Source of the DNA: Litorivivens sp041625495
Lineage (GTDB): Bacteria; Pseudomonadota; Gammaproteobacteria; Pseudomonadales; Spongiibacteraceae
Length of the DNA: 28,411 bases
Assembly: GCF_041625495.1 (NCBI RefSeq)
Contig: NZ_JBFJTH010000036.1
Span: 1 to 28,411 of the forward strand
Direction of reading: 5' to 3'
Shown: piece after piece, positions 1 to 9,393 of the stretch
How positions within the stretch are numbered: the first letter of the stretch is position 1
Layout of the letters: each line of letters begins with the position of its first letter
The notes under the pieces: model-generated
What the model was told of the DNA's origin: nothing
Databases searched by the model: none
What the model saw: the letters and a program-made list of their open reading frames with translations, nothing else
Program-made: the position numbers and the translations under genes

Positions 1-2819
1 ACCGCCAGCTCACTGCCGACGGCATAGCCCACCCGCGTCGGCAGCAGGCTGCCATCCAGGGCGTAGAAATTGCGTCCGGTGGGCAGGGCTTCCGGCGTGC
101 GAATGGGATCATTGCCCTTGCCGGGCAGGACATAGCGACCGTTCAGGGCATTGAGCAATGCTTGCATCTCCGCAGCCGGCGAGCGCGCCAGATCAATGCG
201 CCATTGCTGTCGGGTTTTCTGATCAAGCACCTGCTCACCGACCATGGAGGTAAGCATGGTGTCCAGCGCTGACTCCGACCAGGCGCGACCAAAAACATGC
301 AGCCCCAGCGGCATATAGTCTTCCTGAATATTGGTGAGATAGTGGCCCACCTCATGCAGCAGAAATTCCTCATCAATGTCATCAAAGCCGACACCGCGTA
401 CTGTGAGCTCTTCATCCATGCTGGCAATCAGTTCGTCGCGCAGTCCCAGCTCGTCGATGCGCTGTCGCAAGGTAGCCACCGCACGGCTTCGGGTGCTGGC
501 GTCAGTGGCGGCCTCGGCACTCTCAATCAGCTGGCGAAGTTCCAGCAGCTCGTCATACAGCTCGGTGGCGGCAAGCGGTGGTGTCAGATGATCCACCATG
601 ACGGCCAGTCCGCGCCGCTTGGCCTGTATCCCCTCGCCTACCCCGTCGACAATATAGGGATAGATACCGGGGACGTCGCCAGCGATCAGGGTCGGGTAGT
701 CATCCTCGCCCAACCCCATACTGCGACGCGGCAGAAACTCATAGGTGGAATGTCGACCCAGATGGATCAGCGCGTCGGCTTTAAAATGATGATGGAGGTA
801 ATGATAGAACCCCAGGTACTGATGTGGTGGCGGAAACGACAGATTGGCATGGAGCAGTTCCTCATTTATCTCCCAACCACGCGGTGGCTGGGGGCCAACA
901 AATACTTTGCCAAACTGCACACCCGGCACCAGCAGTTTGTCATCCCACACCATAACCTTGCCCGGTACAGCGCCCCAGCCACGAATGCCTTCAATACCCA
1001 TCGCGACAAGCGCCTGTAACAGGCTGTCACTCTCGCGCCAGTCGTCCGTGGTTAGGCGCTCACCGGAGAGGGCAGACTGCAGCAGATGGTCATAGCCGGC
1101 CGTGAGCTGCTCCAGCAGACGCAACGCCCGCTCGCGCCCCGGGTGTCGCAAGCCATCAAGCGCGTGGTGGATATCAGTCGTGGCATTGTGTAACGTGATC
1201 TGCAATGTCTGCAGATATCGCTGGCGCTGATTACCGGCGGGCAAGGTCATTGCCTGCTGCAAGCCGCTGCGCAGGCGAACATCCAGATAGGCCAGCGGTC
1301 CATCGCGCATCTCTGCCTGCAACGTCGACGGCAGCTGAGCAAACCATTGTTGATAGCTATGTGCGGACAACGTGGCGACCTGCTGGCTCATGGCGGACAA
1401 CGCCGCCCGGTCTTCGGGCAGGTTTACGCCGCGCGCCTGCAATACATCCAGCAAGGCATTTTCGTTCGCGGGCAACTCCCCCGTGTCATAGCCTGCCGCC
1501 TTGAGGGAACGCAATATTTCCAGCAGGCTCTCGGGTACATTGAGATTGTCAGCACCAATATTGTGACGCCCCGGCGGGTGGTTGTAGTACACAATGGCAA
1601 CGCGTTTATCGTTGTTGTCCCGAGACTGCAAACTCAGCCAGCCTTCGGCTCGTCTTGCCAGCCGCTCGACCGAGGACGTTATGACTTTACTGCGACTTAC
1701 CCGAGCGCCAGTGCGCTCATCCAGTTGCGATGGCGAGGCCAGCGCCACGACCTGAGGCTGACTCACACCCTGCAACTCCGGCATGGCGACCCGATAGTGA
1801 ACACTCTGGGCGGGAATGCCCTGCGAAGACACCCAGTATTCCTGCGCCGTGGTCTCAGCCACCCGAATACCCTTGAGAATCGGCACATTGAGTCCTGCAA
1901 GCAAGCTGTCGACCCTTGCCCTGCCCTCACCACCGCCAATAACAAAATCCTGCAGGCTCACAATCAACTGCCGGGAATGGCGCATATTCAAGGCGGCGAG
2001 CAAACGCACCGCATCCACGGAAGGCTCGCCCCACGCTGCCAGCACCGAAACACACTGCGCATTTACCGCCGAACAGAATTGCTTGTGCAGCTCCCACTCG
2101 CCCGCCAGTTCACCAGTATCGTGATCCAGCACCCAGATCAACGGTTGTTGCTCATCCAGCGTACCGGCCAGGTCGGCAGCGCGCAGCCACTGCGGTTCAC
2201 TTTGCGTGTGCAGGGCAAAGCGCACCAGTGCCACCGGCTCAAAGCGAGGGCTCTGCTCACCTGCAGAGGCGAGAAAATGCAGCAGATGCCGCGCATTGCT
2301 GACTGAGCGATTCACCCAGTACGCACGAGCTTGCAACCAGTCGCGAAAAAGCGGATTGGCTTGCTGCAGCGCCTTCAGGCGCTGATGATTGCTAAAGTCG
2401 TCTCTTTCACCAACCCGGGCATCAACGGATTGCGCGGTAAAGGGGCTCCCCTGCCGGTCTCGGTGCAGAGGCAGCAGGCGCCGGTCACTGTGAATCACCA
2501 GCCGGAATTGCTCCCTCGGATAGCTCAGCGCAAGCAGTCGTTCGACCTGATCACCAAATACCGCCACCAAAGCCAGACTTTGGTGGTTGAGAATCAATGA
2601 CTGCAGTTGCGCTTGCGTCAGTGCTGCCAGTTGCTCGACCGTTCGAACTTGAATACTGGCACCTGTGGCGAGCTGATGGGCACCAGCCACCAGTGTCGGC
2701 GCCGAACGCTCAGAGACAAGCACGAGAACGCTGCGCTGGTCCGCATGGGAAGGCAAGGCGGCCAGCCACAAAACAAGGGCTGACAAAATCAGCCTCGGCC
2801 GAATCGAGAAAACACGCAT
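1..2819 (-). CDS. cobN: Secreted CobN-like chelatase homologue (3' end outside window)
   Basis: The minus-strand frame is open from an ATG at 2817-2819 to the window edge, giving 939 codons; family members are usually about 1,100-1,300 residues, so the C-terminus is missing. CobN-family signatures are visible: VQFGKVFVGPQPPRGWE near residue 640, a HLGRHSTYEFLP block near 690 (counterpart of the H-G-K-H-x-x-x-E-W-L-P core), and GRYVLPGKGNDP followed by PTGRNFYALDG near 895-925. The first 26 residues form a clean signal peptide: a basic RPR, a hydrophobic LILSALVLWLAAL stretch, then a likely SHA|DQ cleavage site. Classical CobN is the cytoplasmic large subunit of aerobic cobaltochelatase, working with CobS and CobT; neither is in the window. 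Export plus control by a cobalamin riboswitch suggests a periplasmic role in corrinoid, cobalt or tetrapyrrole handling. HmuS of Bacteroidetes haem loci is a known CobN homologue outside B12 synthesis. Family membership is secure; the reaction is unknown. Confidence 0.9.
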   Translation of the reverse strand, partial: MRVFSIRPRLILSALVLWLAALPSHADQRSVLVLVSERSAPTLVAGAHQLATGASIQVRTVEQLAALTQAQLQSLILNHQSLALVAVFGDQVERLLALSYPREQFRLVIHSDRRLLPLHRDRQGSPFTAQSVDARVGERDDFSNHQRLKALQQANPLFRDWLQARAYWVNRSVSNARHLLHFLASAGEQSPRFEPVALVRFALHTQSEPQWLRAADLAGTLDEQQPLIWVLDHDTGELAGEWELHKQFCSAVNAQCVSVLAAWGEPSVDAVRLLAALNMRHSRQLIVSLQDFVIGGGEGRARVDSLLAGLNVPILKGIRVAETTAQEYWVSSQGIPAQSVHYRVAMPELQGVSQPQVVALASPSQLDERTGARVSRSKVITSSVERLARRAEGWLSLQSRDNNDKRVAIVYYNHPPGRHNIGADNLNVPESLLEILRSLKAAGYDTGELPANENALLDVLQARGVNLPEDRAALSAMSQQVATLSAHSYQQWFAQLPSTLQAEMRDGPLAYLDVRLRSGLQQAMTLPAGNQRQRYLQTLQITLHNATTDIHHALDGLRHPGRERALRLLEQLTAGYDHLLQSALSGERLTTDDWRESDSLLQALVAMGIEGIRGWGAVPGKVMVWDDKLLVPGVQFGKVFVGPQPPRGWEINEELLHANLSFPPPHQYLGFYHYLHHHFKADALIHLGRHSTYEFLPRRSMGLGEDDYPTLIAGDVPGIYPYIVDGVGEGIQAKRRGLAVMVDHLTPPLAATELYDELLELRQLIESAEAATDASTRSRAVATLRQRIDELGLRDELIASMDEELTVRGVGFDDIDEEFLLHEVGHYLTNIQEDYMPLGLHVFGRAWSESALDTMLTSMVGEQVLDQKTRQQWRIDLARSPAAEMQALLNALNGRYVLPGKGNDPIRTPEALPTGRNFYALDGSLLPTRVGYAVGSELA

Positions 2820-2920
2820 AACCACACCCTAGGGAGGAAATAAAAAGGCATGGCGAAATGCGGTAATTGGACAGATGCGACAACCATCCGAACCTTCTGG
2901 CACCCCGCCACTGTTCGTTG

Positions 2921-3160
2921 GTTTCCGGCCGGTCTCCGGGCTTGCAGTTGCATGACATGCCAGCGCTCCGCCTTCCCATGTCCTGTTCACCAAAAGGTGA
3001 TGACACAGTGGCTGCGGCTCTCTAGGTGAGAACCGCCAGAACGCCTGAAACTGTTTACCGTTGCGGGGGCAGCACAGGACTTACAGAGCTGATAGTCAGC
3101 ATCTGCGCACCTGTTTCCCGATTATCCCGTGCCGCCGACGGCGACGTGGGCACCTGAAAC
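2921..3160 (-). promoter_or_regulatory. Cobalamin (AdoCbl-type) riboswitch
   Basis: Read on the minus strand, the leader contains the B12 box AGCCCGGAGACCGGCC (2927-2942), which fits the consensus exactly. Upstream of it, in the order expected for the aptamer, are GGGAAACAGGTG (about 3108-3119), GCTGCCCCCGCAACGGTAAA (3055-3074), CCACTGTG (about 3004-3011) and GGGAAGGCGGA. The outer P1 helix can be formed by GTTTC (3156-3160) pairing with GAAAC (2921-2925). The element ends about 100 nt before the cobN-like start. No terminator hairpin with a T-run is visible in that gap, so control is more likely at translation initiation; this last point is inference. Confidence 0.95.
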
Positions 3161-3168
3161 TGGCGGAG

Positions 3169-3196
3169 ATACTACAGGTAGATCTCATTGAGTCAA
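3169..3196 (-). promoter_or_regulatory. Sigma70-like promoter of the riboswitch/cobN unit
   Basis: On the minus strand a -35 box TTGACT (3191-3196) is separated by 16 nt from a -10 box TAGTAT (3169-3174). The predicted transcript would begin around 3162, immediately before the first paired base of the riboswitch at 3160. That agreement supports the call. Confidence 0.65.
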
Positions 3197-3257
3197 CCCT
3201 TTCAATTCATCGCCGACTGAACGAGAATCCCCCCTTGCCAACTACGTTGAAACCCTA

Positions 3258-4448
3258 ATGGCCACATTTCACTTGTTCTCGCGCTGGCGCAAAAAGTCTC
3301 TGGCAATCGTACTCACTTCGTTTGCCCAGTCTCTCTACGCCCAGCAAACCATTGTTGATACCGAATTGTTGGGACTCGCCTCGCAAACCGATGCCTCGTC
3401 GTTTATCGCCAACCCGGCAACCATGCATCTGAAAAATGAGCGCTATCGTTATTCACTGAATTCAGCTACAGGCGGTTACTTTAACGATAAGAACGGCCTG
3501 TTAGACGATTTTGAGGATGCCGAGGAAGAAGGCGAGCGAATCAGGGAGTTATCAAACGAACGGTTGCTGTTTCCGTCGGATTTTGAACGTCAGATCGCAA
3601 TCTTCGAACGTATGGACGGGAAATTGTTTACCCTGTCCGGCGGCAACGTAGCCGCTGTGGCGTTGCCTATAGACGGTGTGGAGACAACTCTGGTTTCAAC
3701 CGTGGTCAGCCGCCTGGCCACTGCCTTTGACTACAATCCGAATGACGCTCAACGCTTACGTACCGCACCGATACTGGGTGTCGTGAGCCCACCCGACCTT
3801 GAGTCGCGCATTATTATTCAGGGTATTGCCATCAGTGATGTTGGCGTTAACTTTTCCAAAACCCTGACCAACTTCTACGATACACGCGTTGGCGTGACGC
3901 TGAAGTATCAAGGTGTACGCTTACTCGAAAAGGCGATCGAAATTGACGACTATGAAGAAATCACGCTGGATGAATTCCGCGACGCTTTGAAAACACGACA
4001 TCATCTCAATGCGGATATCGGCGTGTACAAAGCCTGGAAGCAGTGGCATGGCAGCTTCGTGGTGAAATCACTTAACAGCAAAAGCTACAAGGGCAGTAAT
4101 GGCAATGTCTATCGCCAGCACCCCGGCGTGCTCTTGGGGCTAGCCTGGCAAGGAGAGCGCACGCTGGCCTCATTGGACTGGGATGTGGTACCCAGTCAGC
4201 GACGCTTCGGTAGGCTCGACGATGAACAGCGCGTGCGCTTAAGCGGCCAGTACAAAATCAACCGTCGCTGGAATATCAGCGCGGGGATTGCGGCCATTGT
4301 GGAAGGCCGCGACAACGATGCGTTGTCACTGGGCGCCGGCTATCACTGGGAAAGTGGTGCTGCGGTAAATATGGCGCTTATCTATGCCGGCCCGGAAGAG
4401 CTAGGCGGATCCATTCAAGTACGCTTCCCCTTCTGGAAACGCGACTGA
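3258..4448 (+). CDS. TraF-like outer-membrane beta-barrel protein
   Basis: This 396-residue protein starts with a signal peptide (RWRKKSLAIVLTSFAQSLYA|QQ). It resembles the chromosomal family named after plasmid-transfer TraF (TraF_2 type): an early S-F-I-A-N-P-A-T segment, a charged middle stretch (DFEDAEEEGERIRELSNE), and a second half of alternating amphipathic strands ending in a short PFWKRD tail. The N-P-A-T segment near residue 50 and the later ISDVGVNFSKTL and GVTLKYQGVRL strands recall FadL/PorV-type barrel proteins. No ribosome-binding site is obvious before the ATG, which immediately follows AACCCTA. The gene is divergent from the B12-riboswitch unit and convergent with the receptor gene that ends at 4489. 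The TraF name does not imply conjugation; no transfer genes are present. The substrate or partner is unknown. Confidence 0.7.
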   Translation: MATFHLFSRWRKKSLAIVLTSFAQSLYAQQTIVDTELLGLASQTDASSFIANPATMHLKNERYRYSLNSATGGYFNDKNGLLDDFEDAEEEGERIRELSNERLLFPSDFERQIAIFERMDGKLFTLSGGNVAAVALPIDGVETTLVSTVVSRLATAFDYNPNDAQRLRTAPILGVVSPPDLESRIIIQGIAISDVGVNFSKTLTNFYDTRVGVTLKYQGVRLLEKAIEIDDYEEITLDEFRDALKTRHHLNADIGVYKAWKQWHGSFVVKSLNSKSYKGSNGNVYRQHPGVLLGLAWQGERTLASLDWDVVPSQRRFGRLDDEQRVRLSGQYKINRRWNISAGIAAIVEGRDNDALSLGAGYHWESGAAVNMALIYAGPEELGGSIQVRFPFWKRD

Positions 4449-4458
4449 CAAGCAAGAT

Positions 4459-4479
4459 GGGGCTACGCGGAGCAGCCCC
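4459..4479. terminator. Weak hairpin between convergent genes
   Basis: GGGGCT (4459-4464) and AGCCCC (4474-4479) form a 6-bp GC-rich stem with a 9-nt loop in the 40-bp gap between the convergent TraF-like and TonB-receptor genes. There is no T-run on either strand, so it is at best a weak bidirectional terminator. Confidence 0.3.
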
Positions 4480-4488
4480 CTCTCGCAA

Positions 4489-6729
4489 CTAGAATTGCAG
4501 GCTAACATCCAGCCCGTAACTTGCGGGCTCACCGAATGCACCAACCCGAGTAGACCACGGAAAGGCGCCGATGATGTCGAGCTGGTATTCCTCGTCGGTA
4601 AGATTTTTACCCCACAGGGCGACCGACATCAGCCCACCAAAAGCAGCCATATCTCGCACGCCCAACCTTGCGTTCAACAACCCGTAATCCGCAATCTCGG
4701 CATCATTGATAACACTGGCATTAGCCGCAGGCCACTGACTGTCGCGCCAGGAGTAATTGATATTTGCCAATAGCGATACCGTGCCCCAGAGATACGGCGT
4801 ATAGGTCAAATCAACCATATAACTTGACTCAGGTGCACTGGGCAACGCATAACCCTCAGCCTCATTGGCACCGGTGTTCGGATTAATGACCTCTTCAACA
4901 TTAGCATCCAATCTTGCATAGTTCATCGTTAGCATCAGATCGTGCGTCACTAGCAAGGTGAGATCCGTTTCAAATCCTGTGATGGAGGCCTTACCCGCAT
5001 TGAATACCACGACATCTGCCGGGTTACCCTGGGTAGCGAAGCTCAGTTGAATGTCGTCATAAGCACTATCAAAGAGAGCTGCATTCACGCGCAGGCGTCG
5101 GTCGAACCATTCAGATTTGATACCCAACTCGGTATTGGCTACCTGCTCTTCGCCAATCGGTGTGGTCAGGCTCTGTGAACTCACACCACGGCCGGTGTAG
5201 CCACCGGTTCGATAGCCTTCGACGTACTTTGCGTAAACATTGAGATCATCGGTGACATCCCACGCCACAGTAAACGCAGGGCTAGTATTGGAATAATCGG
5301 ATTCAGCGTCGACGTTATCAAAGTCTTCCCCCCCAAAGACCACGCCCCAGAAGCCATTGCGACGGCTTCCGCGCACATAACGCGTGTCCTCAGTCTGACG
5401 GATACCCACCGTGAAGTGCCAGCGACTGTCGAGCTGCACTGGACTATAAGTCACCTGGCCAAAAATAGCCGACGCTTCATTCTCTGCCCAGGTCGTTCGT
5501 GTCTGCAGGGATTCTTCCACCGGCTCGACGAAACTGGATATCGGCAACGGCAGTGGACCGGTCAGCGTTTCGGCTGCCAGCGCAATATAGTCCGTGGTAT
5601 GTTCCGAGCCCGATTCTTCGAAATAGTAAATACCGGCCAGATAGGAAAGTTGGTCATCCAAAGCACTGCCGGTAATCTGAAATTCCTGACTGAATTGGCG
5701 ATGCGCTGTCACAAACGGATCATTGGCAAATAAGCGATCCGTATTGGCGTTGGCGCCATAATCCTGATAAATCCATTCGTTCATGTCGCGGTAGCCTGAC
5801 AGCGATTTCACATTCATAGCGTCATTCACATCCCAGCCAACAATCAAGCTGTGCCCTCGCACACGCAGACCGCTTTCCTCAATCGGATGCCGAGGTTCTA
5901 CCGAATCAATAAAATCTTCTGACCAGGTTACCTGCTCAAAACCTGCGGCGGGCTCACCAATAGTCTGGTAATAAAAAGTTCCAATATCGTTGTCGGTATA
6001 GTCGTAGGCATAATCAACAGTGACGGAGTCCGAAGCATCATAGCGCAGCGCCAGTCTCGCCCCCTGCTTACGCTCGTCACCAAAATCCGGCCCCTCACCC
6101 AGGTTTTCCACCCAGCCGTCCCGCTCGCTGAACACATAGCCCAGTTTGGCACTCAGTCCACTGACAATCTCCGGAAAGTCGATATCGGTCTGCACCTCCA
6201 GCCTATCGTAGTTTCCCAGCGTTAGGCTCTGCTTCCAGCCAAATTCGCCACTTGGCGCGCGCGGTACAATATTAATCGCGCCGCCCGTCGCGTTTCGCCC
6301 ATAGAGGGTACCCTGCGGTCCGCGCAGTACTTCGATGCGCTCAGGGTCCACAATCTTGTTGGCGAGCCCTGAAGAGCGCGAAACATATATGCCATCGATA
6401 TACACCCCCACCGCCGGATCCTGAGTTATCTGTACATCGTTATTACCAATACCGCGAATAAAGACCCGCAGCGAAGATTGAGAGTTGGGGAACTGCCGCA
6501 TCGCCATATTGGGAACGGTAAATTGGATATCTGCGAGATTACTAATACCGAACTTTTCAATATCTTCACTATTAAAAGCCGACAGAGAGATGGGCGTGTC
6601 CTGCAGTGACGCCGCTTTCTTTTCAGCCGTCACAACAATCTCCTCCAAAGCCGGTGCGCTGCGTTGAGCCTGTGCAACACCGGAAAGCAACAACGCGACC
6701 AAAGTTGTGCCATACCATTTTTTGTTCAT
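4489..6729 (-). CDS. TonB-dependent outer-membrane receptor (TBDR-1)
   Basis: This 746-residue receptor has a signal peptide ending near SGVAQA|QRS, a TonB-box-like LEEIVVTAEKK, a plug domain (about residues 40-160) with VFIRGIGNND, DPAVGVYIDGIY and the hallmark RGPQGTLYGRNATGGAINI, then a 22-strand-type barrel. It ends in SLQF, whose terminal Phe fits outer-membrane insertion. The start is supported by GAGGGGGG about 8 nt upstream. It is the third gene of a minus-strand operon with the flavoprotein (9394-10839) and TBDR-2; only 19 bp separate it from TBDR-2. Such receptors use TonB energy to import siderophores, vitamins, glycans or bulky hydrophobic compounds. The neighbouring oxidoreductases argue for an organic carbon substrate, but this is inference. 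It is most like the receptor at 20610-23081. Confidence 0.92.
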   Translation of the reverse strand: MNKKWYGTTLVALLLSGVAQAQRSAPALEEIVVTAEKKAASLQDTPISLSAFNSEDIEKFGISNLADIQFTVPNMAMRQFPNSQSSLRVFIRGIGNNDVQITQDPAVGVYIDGIYVSRSSGLANKIVDPERIEVLRGPQGTLYGRNATGGAINIVPRAPSGEFGWKQSLTLGNYDRLEVQTDIDFPEIVSGLSAKLGYVFSERDGWVENLGEGPDFGDERKQGARLALRYDASDSVTVDYAYDYTDNDIGTFYYQTIGEPAAGFEQVTWSEDFIDSVEPRHPIEESGLRVRGHSLIVGWDVNDAMNVKSLSGYRDMNEWIYQDYGANANTDRLFANDPFVTAHRQFSQEFQITGSALDDQLSYLAGIYYFEESGSEHTTDYIALAAETLTGPLPLPISSFVEPVEESLQTRTTWAENEASAIFGQVTYSPVQLDSRWHFTVGIRQTEDTRYVRGSRRNGFWGVVFGGEDFDNVDAESDYSNTSPAFTVAWDVTDDLNVYAKYVEGYRTGGYTGRGVSSQSLTTPIGEEQVANTELGIKSEWFDRRLRVNAALFDSAYDDIQLSFATQGNPADVVVFNAGKASITGFETDLTLLVTHDLMLTMNYARLDANVEEVINPNTGANEAEGYALPSAPESSYMVDLTYTPYLWGTVSLLANINYSWRDSQWPAANASVINDAEIADYGLLNARLGVRDMAAFGGLMSVALWGKNLTDEEYQLDIIGAFPWSTRVGAFGEPASYGLDVSLQF

Positions 6730-6748
6730 TTACTGCCCCCCTCGCTAA

Positions 6749-9358
6749 TCAAAACAACCACCGCGCGTCGACGCCGTAACGTCGCGGTGGCATCAAGCTA
6801 CCAGTGTTAGTCCCAATTGAATCACCTACGCCACCGGAATTGCTCATGTAGCGTTCATCAAATACGTTGTTTACATAAAAGCTTAATGCGCGGTCGCCCT
6901 CGGTGTTTTCCCAAGTGAATCGAAAATCTATCAGAGAGAATGCCTCGTCACCACTGGCCAGCGGGTCCTCGCGGAATGCATCGTAGGCTGAGTCATCTAT
7001 GCCAAAATAGCGCTCGCTGCGATACTGAAAATCGACACGCGGCGTCAGTAGGCCCGCTGACGTTTGGACCGTGTATTGCACCCCCAGCGACAGGTTGTCC
7101 TGTGGCGATACTTGGAAAGGTTCATCAGATCGATCATTGAGTTTCTCGCCCTGACCTATCGCCTGTGTAAACAGATCAGCGTCTTTATAATCTTCGTAGG
7201 AATAATTATTGTTACTGTAGGCGAGATTAACACTCATGGCGGGTACCGGAATCCACTGCACCTCAATCTCAGAACCCAGGATGCTTGAGCGCCCCGCGTT
7301 CTGGAAAATTACAGCGTTATTGCCTGCAGAGTCGCGTTTTACCTGGATCAACTGCATGTTGTCGAAGTCCATACTGTATGCCGCGATGTTGACCCTCAGC
7401 GACCGAGCCAACGCCTCAATCTTGATGCCCACTTCACGGTTTTCAACCTCTTCAGGTTCTATACGCTCCAGGCCATCAATTCCTCGAGGCTCAAAAAACC
7501 CTGCCTTGAACCCAAAGCTCCAGGTAGCGTACAGCATGCCGGAATCAAAGCCGCTAGCAGCCAGCCACGCGTCATCAAACTGATACGCTATCGAGGCCAT
7601 CGGTGTGGTTTTCGAAAAAGTCTCCGATTTTTTATCCACCAGTGGATTGTTCATGTCCAGCGGGAAATCAGGGATGGAATCGCCATTAGTATCCGGGAAC
7701 AGCGAATTGGCCAGTGTTACCGGATCATCCAGCCAGCGCAGCGGCCCAAGGTAGGGATGAAAGCCACCGGCGCCAGGCCCAAACACACCGGCATACTGCG
7801 GCGCAGCAAACAGGCCACTGCCTTGCAATCGCGCTGAGATTGCTTCCACATCACTGGTGAAAACCTTGAGATCAGAGGAGCGCTCTTCAGCGGTGTAGCG
7901 CACACCTGCCGTAACTTCAATCTGCTCGGTCAACTGATAACTCGCCTGACCGAACAAGGCTGCGGTTACATTTTCAAGACCAAACTGCGAATACGACAAC
8001 GGTGTCAACACACCCACCAGCGGCACCGTGCCACCCACGACCGGCTGGGTTGGTGCCTGACTGCTCGCCAGCTGTGCCAGCGTCTGACTGTCAAAACCAG
8101 CTAGGGCAGTAAATAGCGAAAACGGCTCTTCGTTAGTCTCGCGCATCGCAAACGCCCCGAGCGTGTAGGAGAAGGTGTCGTCAAATACCGCACCATTGAG
8201 TTGAAGCTCCAAACTGATGGAGTCGCGTCGACTCTTCTGCTCTGGATCAGCAAACGAAATACCGTAGGATTCACTGAGTTTCTTGGTACCGCCGTCGTTG
8301 TCCCCCAACCATTGCGGTCCCTTTTCTGCGCCGCGCACACCAAAGACCAGTTTCGCGGTATGTGTATCATTCACTTCCCACTGCAGGGTTGATGACAGCA
8401 TCACCGTTTCAAGGTCCCGCGTCATGTAGGGATTTGGCCCTACGCGGGTGGTGTAATCGCCGAGTCGTTCACGTGAATTGGATTCGCAGTTATCTCGAAA
8501 CGCACTGGGCCGGCTCGGATCGGTATCGCCGGACCACATCACATACAGCCCTTTCATAAACAGCGACTGCTCATTGATCACGTTGCAGTGGTCTGTGGCG
8601 ATCTGCTCATGCACGCGACCATAGTAAGCAAATGCATCCAGACCGAGGGTGTCGCTTATATCCCAGCGTAACTGACCGATAACTGATTGCCTGTCATTGT
8701 CGCCACCACGCTTGGTCCCGATAATCTCATCTTCGATATAGCCATCATCTTTGATAGTGTTGGCGGCCAGTTTTACAAAAACATGATCACTGACGGGCCA
8801 GTTAAAACTGGCTTTGGCGCGTCGTAAACCATCGTTACCAATGCCGGCCTCTATATAGGATTCAACACTGTCGCTGGGCTTGACCAGCGATAAAACCATA
8901 GCGCCACCCGTTGTATTCTTACCGAATAAGGTCCCCTGTGGACCACGCAGTACTTGAATACTGGCCACGTCGACGGTATCTAATAACTGTCCATCCGCAC
9001 GCGGCAGAAAAAGATCATCCAAGTACACGCCCACCGCCGGGTCAACGCGAGCAAAACCGGTTCTCTCACCCACGCCGCGAATAAAAATGGCGCTCGAGCG
9101 ATTTTTCGTCACTTCCAAGCTGGGAACCACTTTTGCGAGGTCTTGCACATTACCTAATCCGCGTTCACGTAAATCATCTCCGGTAAGCGCACTTACCGCT
9201 ATCGGCGTTTCCTGAATATTTTCCGCTCGACGCCGGGCGGTAACAATAACTTCTTCCAAGGCAGCATTATGACTTTTCTGAACATTGCCTAACACAGGTG
9301 TAGAACCATGTATGCAAATCGCAAGCAAAAGCATTTGGCGAAATTTAGGTTTCATCAT
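6749..9358 (-). CDS. TonB-dependent outer-membrane receptor (TBDR-2)
   Basis: This receptor is about 869 residues if translation starts at the ATG at 9356-9358; a GTG two codons upstream (9364) is also open. It has an N-terminal hydrophobic stretch (QMLLLAICIHGSTPVLG), a TonB-box-like ALEEVIVTARRR, a plug with AIFIRGVGERTGFARVDPAV and VLRGPQGTLFGKNTTGGAM, and a barrel ending in ARWLF. A Cys pair lies in a predicted surface loop (TDHCNV and FRDNCESN). It is longer than, and clearly different from, the two other receptors here: the usual QITQDPxVGVY of the plug is replaced by FARVDPAVGVY. It lies between the flavoprotein gene (35 bp upstream) and TBDR-1 (19 bp downstream), so the three are probably cotranscribed. 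The substrate is unknown. Confidence 0.9.
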   Translation of the reverse strand: MMKPKFRQMLLLAICIHGSTPVLGNVQKSHNAALEEVIVTARRRAENIQETPIAVSALTGDDLRERGLGNVQDLAKVVPSLEVTKNRSSAIFIRGVGERTGFARVDPAVGVYLDDLFLPRADGQLLDTVDVASIQVLRGPQGTLFGKNTTGGAMVLSLVKPSDSVESYIEAGIGNDGLRRAKASFNWPVSDHVFVKLAANTIKDDGYIEDEIIGTKRGGDNDRQSVIGQLRWDISDTLGLDAFAYYGRVHEQIATDHCNVINEQSLFMKGLYVMWSGDTDPSRPSAFRDNCESNSRERLGDYTTRVGPNPYMTRDLETVMLSSTLQWEVNDTHTAKLVFGVRGAEKGPQWLGDNDGGTKKLSESYGISFADPEQKSRRDSISLELQLNGAVFDDTFSYTLGAFAMRETNEEPFSLFTALAGFDSQTLAQLASSQAPTQPVVGGTVPLVGVLTPLSYSQFGLENVTAALFGQASYQLTEQIEVTAGVRYTAEERSSDLKVFTSDVEAISARLQGSGLFAAPQYAGVFGPGAGGFHPYLGPLRWLDDPVTLANSLFPDTNGDSIPDFPLDMNNPLVDKKSETFSKTTPMASIAYQFDDAWLAASGFDSGMLYATWSFGFKAGFFEPRGIDGLERIEPEEVENREVGIKIEALARSLRVNIAAYSMDFDNMQLIQVKRDSAGNNAVIFQNAGRSSILGSEIEVQWIPVPAMSVNLAYSNNNYSYEDYKDADLFTQAIGQGEKLNDRSDEPFQVSPQDNLSLGVQYTVQTSAGLLTPRVDFQYRSERYFGIDDSAYDAFREDPLASGDEAFSLIDFRFTWENTEGDRALSFYVNNVFDERYMSNSGGVGDSIGTNTGSLMPPRRYGVDARWLF

Positions 9359-9393
9359 GTACACGCTCGCTATTTATTATTATGGGGAAAACG

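Noticed and set aside
297..1019. Plus-strand open frame of 240 codons
   Set aside because: Antisense to the most conserved part of the cobN-like gene and without family motifs or a plausible ribosome-binding site.
1347..2306. Plus-strand open frame of 319 codons
   Set aside because: It is antisense to the cobN-like gene, whose minus-strand frame shows conserved CobN family motifs throughout; the plus-strand product has no recognisable motif.
3061..3258. Small plus-strand frame before the TraF-like gene
   Set aside because: It runs antisense across the riboswitch aptamer, and its Arg-rich sequence mirrors the RNA structure.
3258..4448. Conjugation function from the TraF name
   Set aside because: No other transfer genes, oriT or mobile-element signs are present; chromosomal members of this barrel family are not tied to conjugation.
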